A stretch of 64,000 nucleotides of DNA from JAEUHO01 sp046350655 (GTDB lineage Bacteria; Planctomycetota; PLA2; JAEUHO01): NCBI GenBank assembly GCA_046350655.1, contig JAXMAB010000012.1, forward strand, positions 62,001 through 126,000, written 5' to 3'. The position numbers were made by a program, and so were the translations under genes. Within the stretch, counting starts at the first letter, position 1; the number at the start of each line of letters is the position of its first letter. Of this stretch, positions 27,145 to 35,364 are shown piece by piece. A model generated the notes under the pieces. It worked only from the letters and a program-made list of their open reading frames with translations. It was not told the DNA's origin and did not search any database.

Positions 27145-28020
27145 GTGAAGATCGCCATCGTCGGTGCCGGTGTCCTCGGAACGTCCCTCGGCATCCTGCT
27201 GCGGCGCGCGAACCACGAGATCGTCGCGATCTCGAGCCGCACGCTGAAGTCGGCGCGGGCCGCCGTCGCGGCCATCGGCGGCGGCGCGGTCGTCTCCGAC
27301 CCGGGCACCGCGGCCCTCGGGGCCGACGTCGTCCTCTTGGCGGTCCCCGACCGCGCCATCCCCATGGTGTCGATCCAGGTCGCGTCGGGCGGGGCCCTGC
27401 GTCGCGAGGCCGTGGTCGCGCACCTCTCCGGCGCGCTGCCCGCCGGCGTCCTCGCGGGCATCCACGCCGCGGGCGGATGGCAGGGCTCGCTGCACCCGCT
27501 GCAGTCGTTCGCCGACGTCGAGACCGCCGTCACGACCCTCCCCGGCTCGTTCATGTTCCTCGAGGGCGACGCCGAGGCCGTCGACGTCCTGCGCAGCCTC
27601 GCGATCTCGCTCGACGCGCGGCCCGTCCCCATGACGTCGTCGGGCAAGGCGCTCTATCACGCGGCCGCGTGCGCCGCGTCGAACTACCTCGTGACGCTCG
27701 CCGACTACGCCACCGAGCTGATGACCCGCGGCGGCGTCCCGCCCGACGTGGCCCTGCCCGCGCTCCTGCCGCTGATCCAGGGCACCGTCCGCAACCTCTC
27801 GACGGTGGGCCTGCCCGAGGCGCTCACCGGCCCGATCGCGCGCGGCGACGTCGGCACGGTGCGCGGGCACCTCGCGGCGCTGCGCCGCGCGCCCGGTGAC
27901 CTCGTGCGCCTGTACGTCGCGCTCGGCCGCAAGACCGTCGAGGTCGCGCTGCGGAAGGGCAAGCTCGACCGCGGCTCCGCCGACGAACTGCTGGCGCTCT
28001 TCGCCGACCCTCCGGCCTGA
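27145..28020 (+). CDS. Rossmann-like/DUF2520 oxidoreductase
   Basis: 291 residues from a GTG. An N-terminal NAD(P)-binding Rossmann fold (MKIAIVGAGVLGTSLGILLR, GxGxxG pattern) is followed by DVVLLAVPDRAI and HLSGALPAG; SLHPLQSFAD and the helical C-terminal half with KALYHAAACAASNYLV are typical of the Rossmann-like plus DUF2520 family related to pyrroline-5-carboxylate reductase and 6-phosphogluconate dehydrogenase. The substrate is not known for the family. In many genomes this family neighbours pantothenate genes; here none is visible. Confidence 0.88.
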   Translation: MKIAIVGAGVLGTSLGILLRRANHEIVAISSRTLKSARAAVAAIGGGAVVSDPGTAALGADVVLLAVPDRAIPMVSIQVASGGALRREAVVAHLSGALPAGVLAGIHAAGGWQGSLHPLQSFADVETAVTTLPGSFMFLEGDAEAVDVLRSLAISLDARPVPMTSSGKALYHAAACAASNYLVTLADYATELMTRGGVPPDVALPALLPLIQGTVRNLSTVGLPEALTGPIARGDVGTVRGHLAALRRAPGDLVRLYVALGRKTVEVALRKGKLDRGSADELLALFADPPA

Positions 28021-28249
28021 ACGGCGATCCGGGGGATGGGGGCCCGTGCGGGGGAGGGGGCGGTCGGCCCGACGTTCTCCCTGCTCTCGCTCCCTGCTCT
28101 CGCTGTCTCCGCCCGGCCCTCGGACCGCACGCCTCGTGTGCGCGCCGGCGGCCCGGCCCCCGGCGAACGGGGGCGGTATCGCGGCGAAACCGGGAGGGTG
28201 TGCGTATCCTGCGGATCGTGGCTAGCCTCTGGCTGGGGGCGGAGCCCTC

Positions 28250-29071
28250 ATGCCGATCACGCCGTCCCTCACCGAGTCCCCCGTGCCCGTCCACAACAGT
28301 CCCGAACGTTGGGCCCGCTTCATCGAGGAGCACGCCCCGGGCCTGACGTGGCTCGCGAGCACCCTGCTCGAGTGGGCCGAGCTCCCCCCGGGCGCCCGGC
28401 GCGCGTGGCTCGTCACGGCGCAGGCCACGCGGGCCGGCGAGGTCGAGGCGCTGGCGGCGCTCCACGAGGGCACCGGCCTCCTCGCGATCGCGGCGAAGCC
28501 CGGCACGCCCCCGCCGCTGTTCGGCGAGTCCGACCGCGTGCGCCGCATCGTCGGCAGCCCCGAGACGGTCGAGGCGATGCTGAACTCGGTGCCGGTGCTG
28601 ATGCTGCGGCGCGGGCCCGGCGTGCGGCGCCTCGTGTTCGTGTACGACGGCGAGAACCCGCCGAAGCGGCATCCCGCGCTCCGCCGCGCGGAACCCGGCA
28701 GCGAGCCCGCGCTCGACGCGCTCCGCAAGCTGGCCACCGAGGGCGGCGAGGGCGTGCTCGAGGCCGACCTCGCGGGCGGCGTCCAGCAGGGCGCGCTCTG
28801 GGCCGTGCAGCGGGCCTCGGGTCCCGTGGCCATGTTCCGCGTCGAGGCCGTCGCCCGCCGCCGCATCCAGGTCGTCGACGTCTGCGTCCACCCGGACGAG
28901 CGCGAGCGCGGGCTCGGGACGGCGCTCCTGCAGTCGGCGGCCGCGATCGCCCGCGCCGAGTACGCGCGCGGCTGCGTCGTGACCGCGCCGGCCGCCGAGG
29001 CCGCCGAGCGCACCGCCGCCCGGTCGGGGTTCACCCCCGCGGGGATGCTCGAGGACGTCACGTTCGCGTAG
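28250..29071 (+). CDS. GNAT-family N-acetyltransferase
   Basis: 273 residues; the ATG at 28250 has GGAG close upstream. The C-terminal third is a GNAT domain: beta strand VVDVCVHPDER, then the acetyl-CoA pyrophosphate loop RERGLGTALL, and a final ARSGFTPAGML. The N-terminal half is a divergent domain of unknown role, possibly a degenerate second GNAT fold. It precedes purB in the same direction by 138 bp. The acceptor substrate is unknown. Confidence 0.85.
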   Translation: MPITPSLTESPVPVHNSPERWARFIEEHAPGLTWLASTLLEWAELPPGARRAWLVTAQATRAGEVEALAALHEGTGLLAIAAKPGTPPPLFGESDRVRRIVGSPETVEAMLNSVPVLMLRRGPGVRRLVFVYDGENPPKRHPALRRAEPGSEPALDALRKLATEGGEGVLEADLAGGVQQGALWAVQRASGPVAMFRVEAVARRRIQVVDVCVHPDERERGLGTALLQSAAAIARAEYARGCVVTAPAAEAAERTAARSGFTPAGMLEDVTFA

Positions 29072-29208
29072 TGCCGGAGCGGGCGCCGGAGCAGGCGCCG
29101 GACCGCGGTGACGGACGCGGGACGCCCCCCAGTTCCGTCGGCGCGGCACGGCCGGCGGCGCCCCCCGCGCCGGGGGTCGATGTGGGCCCGGTGCGGCAGA
29201 CTGACGGC

Positions 29209-30657
29209 ATGAGCCCCGCCTCCGACGCCCACGACGAGTACGAGAACCCCCTCGCGACCCGGTACGCCGGTGAGGCGATGCGAAAGCTGTTCTCCGCGCG
29301 GCACCGCATCCGCACCTGGCGGTCGCTCTGGATCATCCTCGCCGAGGCCGAGCAGGCCCTCGGGCTGCCGATCACCGCGACGCAGCTCGACGACCTGCGC
29401 CGCAACGCCGACCGCATCGACTTCGAGGCCGCGGCCCGCTACGAGAAGCGCTTCCGCCACGACGTGATGGCCCACGTCCACGCGTACGGCGACGTCGCCC
29501 CGTCGGCGAAGGGCGTGCTCCACCTCGGCGCCACGTCGTGCTACGTGACCGACAACGCCGACGCCATCCTGCTCCGCGAGGCGCTGCAGCTCGTCGAGCG
29601 CGGGCTCGCCGAGGCGATCGCGGCGCTCGAGACGTTCGCAAGGCGCTTCGCGGGCACGCCCTGCCTCGCGTTCACCCACTTCCAGCCCGCGCAGCCCACC
29701 ACCGTCGGCAAGCGCGCGTGCCTCTGGCTGCTCGACCTCGTGGACGACCTCGCGCAGGTCCGCCGCGCCGTCGAGGAGGTCCCGTTCCTCGGCAGCAAGG
29801 GCACGACCGGCACGCAGGCGTCGTTCCTCGCGCTCTTCGACGGCGACGCCGACAAGGTCGAGGCCCTCGACCGCGACGTCGCGCGCCGCGCGGGCTTCCC
29901 GCGCTCGGTCCCCGTCTCGGGCCAGACGTACTCGCGCCGCGCCGACTGGAAGGTGATGGCCACCCTCGGCGGCATCGCCATCAGCGTCACGCGCTTCTCC
30001 AACGACGTGCGCCTGCTCTCGGGCCTCAACGAGCTCTCCGAGCCCTTCGAGGCCGAGCAGATCGGCTCGAGCGCCATGGCCTACAAGCGCAACCCCATGC
30101 GGTCCGAGCGCATGGCGTCGATCGCGCGCTTCCTGCTCTCGCTCGTCCCCGCGGCGGGCCAAACGGCGGCGGGCCAGTGGCTCGAGCGCACCCTCGACGA
30201 CTCCGCGGCCCGACGCCTCTTCCTGCCCGAGGCCTTCCTCGCCACCGACGCGATCCTCCGCCTCCTCACCAACGTCGCGCGCGGCCTGGTCGTGAACGAG
30301 GCCGTCGTCGCGACGCGCCTCCGCGCCGAGCTGCCCTTCATGGCGACGGAGGAAGTCCTCATGCGCGCGACGCGCGCGGGCGGCGACCGCCAGGCGCTGC
30401 ACGAGCACATCCGCCGCCACAGCCTCGACGCGCGCGCCGCGATCCTCGCGGGGGCCACGCGCAACGACCTCCTCGACCGCCTCAAGGCCGACGACGCCTT
30501 CGCCGGGGTCCGCGGCGAGATCGACGCGATGGTCGACCCCCAGCGGTTCATCGGGATCGCGCCGCGCCAGGTCGAACGCTTCCTCGCCGAGGAGGTCGCG
30601 CCGGCCCTCGCGCCGTACCGCGACCGGCTCGGCGCCGACGTCCGCATCGACGTCTGA
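29209..30657 (+). CDS. purB: Adenylosuccinate lyase
   Basis: Fumarase/aspartase-superfamily lyase of purine biosynthesis: it cleaves SAICAR and adenylosuccinate, releasing fumarate. 482 residues. The family signature SSAMAYKRNP is at 287-296; LHLGATSCYVTDNAD and AFTHFQPAQPTTVGKR carry the conserved substrate and catalytic His regions. The ATG at 29209 was chosen because the upstream in-frame sequence is non-coding in character. It is closest to the eukaryote-like longer form (begins NPLATRYAGEAM). No other pur gene is near. Confidence 0.95.
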   Translation: MSPASDAHDEYENPLATRYAGEAMRKLFSARHRIRTWRSLWIILAEAEQALGLPITATQLDDLRRNADRIDFEAAARYEKRFRHDVMAHVHAYGDVAPSAKGVLHLGATSCYVTDNADAILLREALQLVERGLAEAIAALETFARRFAGTPCLAFTHFQPAQPTTVGKRACLWLLDLVDDLAQVRRAVEEVPFLGSKGTTGTQASFLALFDGDADKVEALDRDVARRAGFPRSVPVSGQTYSRRADWKVMATLGGIAISVTRFSNDVRLLSGLNELSEPFEAEQIGSSAMAYKRNPMRSERMASIARFLLSLVPAAGQTAAGQWLERTLDDSAARRLFLPEAFLATDAILRLLTNVARGLVVNEAVVATRLRAELPFMATEEVLMRATRAGGDRQALHEHIRRHSLDARAAILAGATRNDLLDRLKADDAFAGVRGEIDAMVDPQRFIGIAPRQVERFLAEEVAPALAPYRDRLGADVRIDV

Positions 30658-31067
30658 CGCGACGCGCGGCAGCAGCGCCTGGCCCCATCCACCGGGCCCC
30701 CCCGACCTGCGGCCCGCGCGCCGGCCGCGCGCCCGGTCCGCTCCTCCGGCCGCGATCGCTGGCACCGGGGGCCCGTCCCCCGGCACCGTGCCGCCCTCCG
30801 TGGGAGGGGGCCGCGGGGCCCGGGCCCATCGCCGACCGGGCCTCGCGGTCCCCTCGCCCGGGGGGTCGTCCCGTGTCGTCCCGTGGACCCCCGCCCACGC
30901 ATGGGGACGGGATGCAGGCGCAACCGTAGATCCTCAAAGCACTTAGGCGAGCGGGACCTCGGCATGATGTGCCTAACGTTCGCCGGGGGATTGCGCCGAT
31001 AGGTGCGGCGTGACGTCGGGTCGCGAGACCCGGCGGGGATGTGGCCAACCGCCTGTGAGGCCTGGCC
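30658..31067. other. Gene-free stretch between purB and metzincin gene
   Basis: No supported gene on either strand; the very long antisense frame through here is a GC artefact. It contains the half repeat GGGCCTCGCGGTCCC (30838-30852) and an AT-richer segment (about 30925-31000) likely to hold the promoter of the downstream gene. Confidence 0.5.
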
Positions 31068-32675
31068 ATGCGTACGACGAGTTCGACTGTGGTTTCCCGG
31101 TTCCCCCGGCGCCGACTCCTCCGTGGAGTCGTGGCCGGCGGCTTCGTCCTGGCCCTGGCGGGGCTCTCCGCCTGCGGTGCGGGCGGTGCCGGCGGGGGGG
31201 GCGACGGTGGCGGGGGCGGCACGCCCTCGGCGATCACCATCCAGACGTCCACGCTCCCGACGGCGGGGCTGAACACGGCGTACGCGACGACCCTCGTCGC
31301 GAGCGGCGGCGACGCGCCGTACGCGTGGTCGGTGCAGGGCGGGTCGAGCCTGCCGCCCGGCCTCGCGCTCGCGGGCAACGGCGCGCTGACCGGCTCGGCG
31401 ACGACCCTCGGCACGTTCGTCTTCAGCGTGGTCGTGTCGGACTCGAGCGCGCCGGCGCAGACCGACTCCGCGACGTACAGCCTCACGGTGAGCGCGTTCG
31501 ACGCGAGCATCTCGCTGCTGCGCTTCGGCGAGGCGTGGACCGGCGAGTCGTACCCGGTCTCGGCCGTCGGCGCGTCGAGCACGACGTTCACGCTGGTGCA
31601 GAACCAGAGCGGCGGCCAGATCCTCGCGGCCAACCCGGGCGCGAGCACCGCGACGTACAAGGCCGGCCCGAACGCGGGCACCGACCGCATCCGCGCGACG
31701 AGCGGCTCGGGCGCCACCGAGGACATGGACGTCCTCGTGCAGCCGAACCCGGTCGCGAACATGACCGCGTCGTTCTCGGGCAGCGACGTGTGGCACGTGC
31801 GGTTCTCGGGCAAGTTCGAGGGCACGCACGCCTACGCCAGCGACTGGCTGTGGGCGCTCGCGACCATGGGCCTGCGCGACCCGTCGAGCACCTCCACCAC
31901 CGGCACGACGGCCGACGAGGTCGCGAACCTCTACGTCCGCCGCGCGGTCCTCTCGGCGCTCAACGTCCACTACCTGCGCAACGCCGACGGCAGCCAAGGC
32001 GCGAACGGCCTCGAGATCACCTTCCCGTTCGACGAGCCCCAGCTCCCGCACGTCTGCCCGGCGAACGGCAACGTCGCGTCGCCCGCCCTCAACCAGTTCA
32101 ACGTGATCTCGATGATCGCGGGCGGCGACAGCGGCGTGCTCGGCACCGCCTACCTCGACGACGCCGACAACGTCTGGCAGGAGAACGACACGACCTCCGC
32201 CCAGGGCGGCAAGCTCGGCGTCTTCCTCGACGAGCTGGTGCCGATCTTCAACGCCGCCTTCAACAACAAGACGCTGACCGCGACCCCGATCGGCAGCGGC
32301 GACGTGGCGGCGCTCAAGGCCCTGCTCTACGGCACGGCCTCGCCGGGCGGCCGCTACGCCGAGATCCAGCGGGTCGTCGAGGGCTTCGCCAAGACCGTCA
32401 GCACGACGCTCGCCCACGAGATCGGGCACTCCCTCGGCCTCACCCACACCTCGCCGTCGGTCGCGGGCTCGACGATGAACGCGGGCTCCGTGATCTCGCC
32501 GGCCGCCAACTACGCGTTCCTCGCGTCCGACCTCACGAAGCTCCGCGGGGCGCTGCCCGGTGGCGGCCGCGGCGGCTCGCCGCTGCGCGTCGAGGCGCTG
32601 CGCATCGCCGGCCCCGACGAGGGCGACCCCGTCGGCGTCCCGGTGGTCTGCAGCTGCCGCATGCACCAGCGCTGA
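31068..32675 (+). CDS. Metzincin-type zinc metalloprotease lipoprotein
   Basis: 535 residues. The export signal contains RRRLLRG (twin-arginine-like) and a lipobox LSAC with Cys36, followed by a Gly-rich spacer. Residues 55-145 look like a putative-Ig (He_PIG) domain: GLNTAYATTLVASGG, LPPGLALAGNGALTG. The catalytic centre is HEIGHSLGLTH at 450-460 (His450, Glu451, His454, His460), with a Met-turn candidate at Met470 (STMNAG). This is the metzincin HEXXHXXGXXH consensus. Probably a cell-surface protease; the family below metzincin level is not assigned. A strong hairpin follows the stop. Confidence 0.87.
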   Translation: MRTTSSTVVSRFPRRRLLRGVVAGGFVLALAGLSACGAGGAGGGGDGGGGGTPSAITIQTSTLPTAGLNTAYATTLVASGGDAPYAWSVQGGSSLPPGLALAGNGALTGSATTLGTFVFSVVVSDSSAPAQTDSATYSLTVSAFDASISLLRFGEAWTGESYPVSAVGASSTTFTLVQNQSGGQILAANPGASTATYKAGPNAGTDRIRATSGSGATEDMDVLVQPNPVANMTASFSGSDVWHVRFSGKFEGTHAYASDWLWALATMGLRDPSSTSTTGTTADEVANLYVRRAVLSALNVHYLRNADGSQGANGLEITFPFDEPQLPHVCPANGNVASPALNQFNVISMIAGGDSGVLGTAYLDDADNVWQENDTTSAQGGKLGVFLDELVPIFNAAFNNKTLTATPIGSGDVAALKALLYGTASPGGRYAEIQRVVEGFAKTVSTTLAHEIGHSLGLTHTSPSVAGSTMNAGSVISPAANYAFLASDLTKLRGALPGGGRGGSPLRVEALRIAGPDEGDPVGVPVVCSCRMHQR

Positions 32676-32700
32676 CGCGCGGCCCCGGCCGTCGTCCTCC

Positions 32701-32730
32701 GTCGCCCCGCGGGCCGTCCCGCGGGGCGAC
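32701..32730 (+). terminator. Perfect 13-bp hairpin after the metalloprotease gene
   Basis: GTCGCCCCGCGGG, loop CCGT, CCCGCGGGGCGAC, followed by GTGTTTCC, 25 bp after the stop. Confidence 0.7.
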
Positions 32731-32768
32731 GTGTTTCCGGGCCCACCGCTCCCGGTAGAGTGCGGCCC

Positions 32769-33902
32769 ATGACCCCGTGGACGCGATGGCTGCGCCCCTT
32801 CCGCGTCGCCGCGTCCCGCGCCGGCCTCCTCCGCGACGCGACGCGGGCCCCCGCCCGCGCCATCGAACGCTGGCTCGACGCGCACGCCGCCGCCGCCGTC
32901 GAGCGGGCGCGCGTGCCCGGCCTGTCGGTGCTCGTCCGCTTCGCCGACGGGCGCACCGTGCGTCGCACCTACGGGACCGCGGGCGAAACCGGTCCGGTGA
33001 CCGACGCCACGACCTTCCAGGCGCTCTCGCTCACCAAGCCCCTGACGGCCATCGTCGCGCTCGCGCTCGTCGACGACGGGCTCCTCGACCTCGACGGGCC
33101 GATCCTGCGCCGCCTGCGCGGCTGGCGGCTCCCGCCCGAGCGCACCGGCGGCTTCGACCCCGACGGCGTCACGCTGCGCCGCCTCCTCTCCCACAGCGCG
33201 GGCCTCTCCGTCAACGGCTACGGCTGGACCGAGGCCGCCGCGCGCCTCCCGGCCGCGGCGCTGCTCGCCAGCACGTTCGACGACGCGCGCACGATGCGCC
33301 TGCTCGAGCCGCCGGGTACGCGTCTGCGCTACTCCGGCGGCGGCTTCTCGATCGTCGAGCTCGCGATCGAGGAGGCCACCGGCCGCCGCTTCGCCGACGT
33401 CGCCCGCACGCGGATCCTCGAGCCCCTCGGGATCACCCACAGCGACCTCGAGCCGATCGCCACGCACGCCGCGACCCTCGCGACTCCGCACGACGCCGCG
33501 GGCCGGCCCCGCCCCACCCTCGACCTCGCCTCCGTCGCCGCCTCCGGCCTCGTCGCGACCGTCGACGACCTCGCGACGCTCTGGGCCGCGCTCGCGCCGG
33601 GCGCCGACGGCGCACCCGCGGGCCGCGGCGTGCTCTCCGCCGCATCGTGCGCCGAGATCCTCACGCCCACGGCCGTCGACGACGACGGCGCGGTCATCGG
33701 CCTCGGGCCGTACCTCAAGGAGCGCCACGGCGACCTCAAGTACATGCACCGCGGCCACGACCCGGGCTGGTACGTCCACGCCGAGGGTCTGCTGCGCCGC
33801 CGCGTCGTGCTCGTGTTCGCGACCAACGCCACCACCGGCGGCGACCTCGTCCCCGGCATGGCGCACGCGCTCCGCACGATCGTCTACGACCTCGCGCTCT
33901 GA
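32769..33902 (+). CDS. Beta-lactamase-fold serine hydrolase
   Basis: 377 residues from the ATG at 32769 (a GTG three codons earlier is possible). Class C beta-lactamase/esterase family: nucleophile motif SLTK (FQALSLTKPLTA), second motif Tyr in LRYSGGGFSIVE (YSG in place of YxN), and HRGHDPG near the end in the KTG/HxG position; LLSHSAGLS is also typical. No signal peptide is evident, only a basic amphipathic N-terminus, so a cytoplasmic or peripheral esterase/peptidase is as likely as a penicillin-binding role. Confidence 0.9.
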   Translation: MTPWTRWLRPFRVAASRAGLLRDATRAPARAIERWLDAHAAAAVERARVPGLSVLVRFADGRTVRRTYGTAGETGPVTDATTFQALSLTKPLTAIVALALVDDGLLDLDGPILRRLRGWRLPPERTGGFDPDGVTLRRLLSHSAGLSVNGYGWTEAAARLPAAALLASTFDDARTMRLLEPPGTRLRYSGGGFSIVELAIEEATGRRFADVARTRILEPLGITHSDLEPIATHAATLATPHDAAGRPRPTLDLASVAASGLVATVDDLATLWAALAPGADGAPAGRGVLSAASCAEILTPTAVDDDGAVIGLGPYLKERHGDLKYMHRGHDPGWYVHAEGLLRRRVVLVFATNATTGGDLVPGMAHALRTIVYDLAL

Positions 33903-33970
33903 CGCTTCGGCGGGGAGGCGAGGCGCCGCACCGCGCACCGCCCCCCCACGGCGCGGTCGTGCTCCCGGGG

Positions 33971-34002
33971 ACGCAAGGCCCGGCGGCCGGCGGGCCTCGC
34001 GT
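33971..34002. repeat. Full palindromic copy of the dispersed repeat
   Basis: Left arm ACGCAAGGCCCG, 8-nt spacer GCGGCCGG, right arm CGGGCCTCGCGT; the arms pair at 11 of 12 positions. It lies in the 150-bp gap between the hydrolase and the AraC-type gene. Confidence 0.7.
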
Positions 34003-34055
34003 ACAGGCGCAGGGGCTTCCGTCCACCACGACCCGCGCCGACCGGACCCGCGACG

Positions 34056-35129
34056 GTGGTACCGTCGGAGCGCCTCCACGCCCGTGGACGACCCGCCGTG
34101 CCGCCCTCGCGTCCCCCCCGCCGTCCCGCCGCACCCGCGCCCACGCTCGGGGAGGGCCCGCCGCGCATCGTGCGCAACGCGACCGACGGCATCGACCAAC
34201 TGTTGTCGCGCGCGTCGGCGTCGGTGACGGAGATGGTGCAGCTCGCGCCGGGCCGGCTCGCGACGCGGCTGTTCCAGCTCGTCGCGCCGGGGCTGCACGT
34301 GGACGGCGGATGGACGAGCCATCCCGTGCGCGCGGTCGGCTCGACGCCGCCCGGGCGGGTCAGCGTGACGTTCGTGCTCGCGTGTCCCGGCCGGTGCGTG
34401 ATGGACGCGTGCGAGGTGGGCGAGGGCGACGTGCTCGTGTGGAGGCCCGGCGAGACGTTCCACGGGATCTCGCCCGCGGGCTACCGATGGGCGACGGTGA
34501 TCGTGCCGGAGGCCGGGCTCGACGGCGCCACCGCGCACGCCGCGTCGTCGGAGCGGTCGGACCTCCCGTTGCGGCGCGCGCACGCGCCGGCCGACGTGCG
34601 CGCGCGCGTCGCCGCCCTGCTCGACGAGATGGGGGCGTGGGGCGAGCCGGGCCATCGCCTCGTCGAGCCCGCGACGGTGGACGGGCTCCGCGCGCGTTGG
34701 ACGTCGCTCCTCCGCTGGGCGCTCTCCACGAGCACGCCGGTGCCGCGACCGCGCCGGCACGAGCTGACCGCGGCGGCCGCGGTGCTCGCGGCCGAGGCGC
34801 ACTTCGTCGCGCACCTGCCCGACACGGTCTACCTCGCCGACGTGAGCGCGGCGACGGGCGTGCCGGCGCGGTCGCTCGAGCACGCGTTCCGCTCGGTGCT
34901 CGGGATGCCGCCGATGCGGTACCTCGAGCTCCTGCGCGCCCACGCGCTCTTCCGCTTGCTCCGCGGCGCCGGCCCCGACGCGCCTCCGACGGTCGCGGAC
35001 GCGTTCACCGACGTCGGCGTCGGGCACGGCCCCCGCTTCGCCGCGCGCTACCGCTCGATCTTCGGCGAGACGCCCGCGCAGACCCAACGCGCCGCCCGCG
35101 CCGCGCGCCGCGCCACCCCGCGCAGCTGA
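34056..35129 (+). CDS. AraC-family transcriptional regulator
   Basis: 357 residues from the longest reasonable start, GTG 34056; GTG 34098 is equally possible and would drop 14 residues. The first 40 residues are low-complexity. An N-terminal sensor-like domain precedes two helix-turn-helix units of AraC type: LADVSAATGVPARSLEHAF and, after RYLELLRAHALFRLL, VADAFTDVGVGHGPRFAARY ending FGETPAQ. The recognised arrangement is an AraC/XylS DNA-binding end (HTH_18). It is next to a palindromic repeat and upstream of the IS66 copy. Target genes unknown. Confidence 0.85.
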   Translation: MVPSERLHARGRPAVPPSRPPRRPAAPAPTLGEGPPRIVRNATDGIDQLLSRASASVTEMVQLAPGRLATRLFQLVAPGLHVDGGWTSHPVRAVGSTPPGRVSVTFVLACPGRCVMDACEVGEGDVLVWRPGETFHGISPAGYRWATVIVPEAGLDGATAHAASSERSDLPLRRAHAPADVRARVAALLDEMGAWGEPGHRLVEPATVDGLRARWTSLLRWALSTSTPVPRPRRHELTAAAAVLAAEAHFVAHLPDTVYLADVSAATGVPARSLEHAFRSVLGMPPMRYLELLRAHALFRLLRGAGPDAPPTVADAFTDVGVGHGPRFAARYRSIFGETPAQTQRAARAARRATPRS

Positions 35130-35175
35130 CGCGGTCCCGCGGCCGCGTCGCGCGCGACCGTCCGACGCCAGCCCT

Positions 35176-35345
35176 TCAGCGGGGACCCGAGGCTCGCACG
35201 GCGTCGATCGCCGCCTCGATCTCGCGCCGCTCCGGGGGCGGTGCGACACGGGCGCGCGCCTCCAGGTCGGGGAGGAGGTCTCGCGCGGCCTCCCGGACAG
35301 GGGGAGGCCTCCCGGCGCGGTGTCCTCGATCGGGTAACGCGACTC
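35176..35345 (-). pseudogene. Possible C-terminal remnant of a disrupted gene
   Basis: On the minus strand a charged helical peptide (DLLPDLEARARV, PPPERREIEAAIDAV) with good codon use ends at a stop at 35176. Just upstream another frame continues with PPESRYPIEDTAPGG, and a direct repeat of CGGGAGGCC lies at the frame change. It sits between the AraC-type gene and the IS66 end, so it may be the tail of a gene broken by the element. Weak evidence. Confidence 0.3.
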
Positions 35346-35364
35346 GGGCGGTGCGGCGGCCAGG

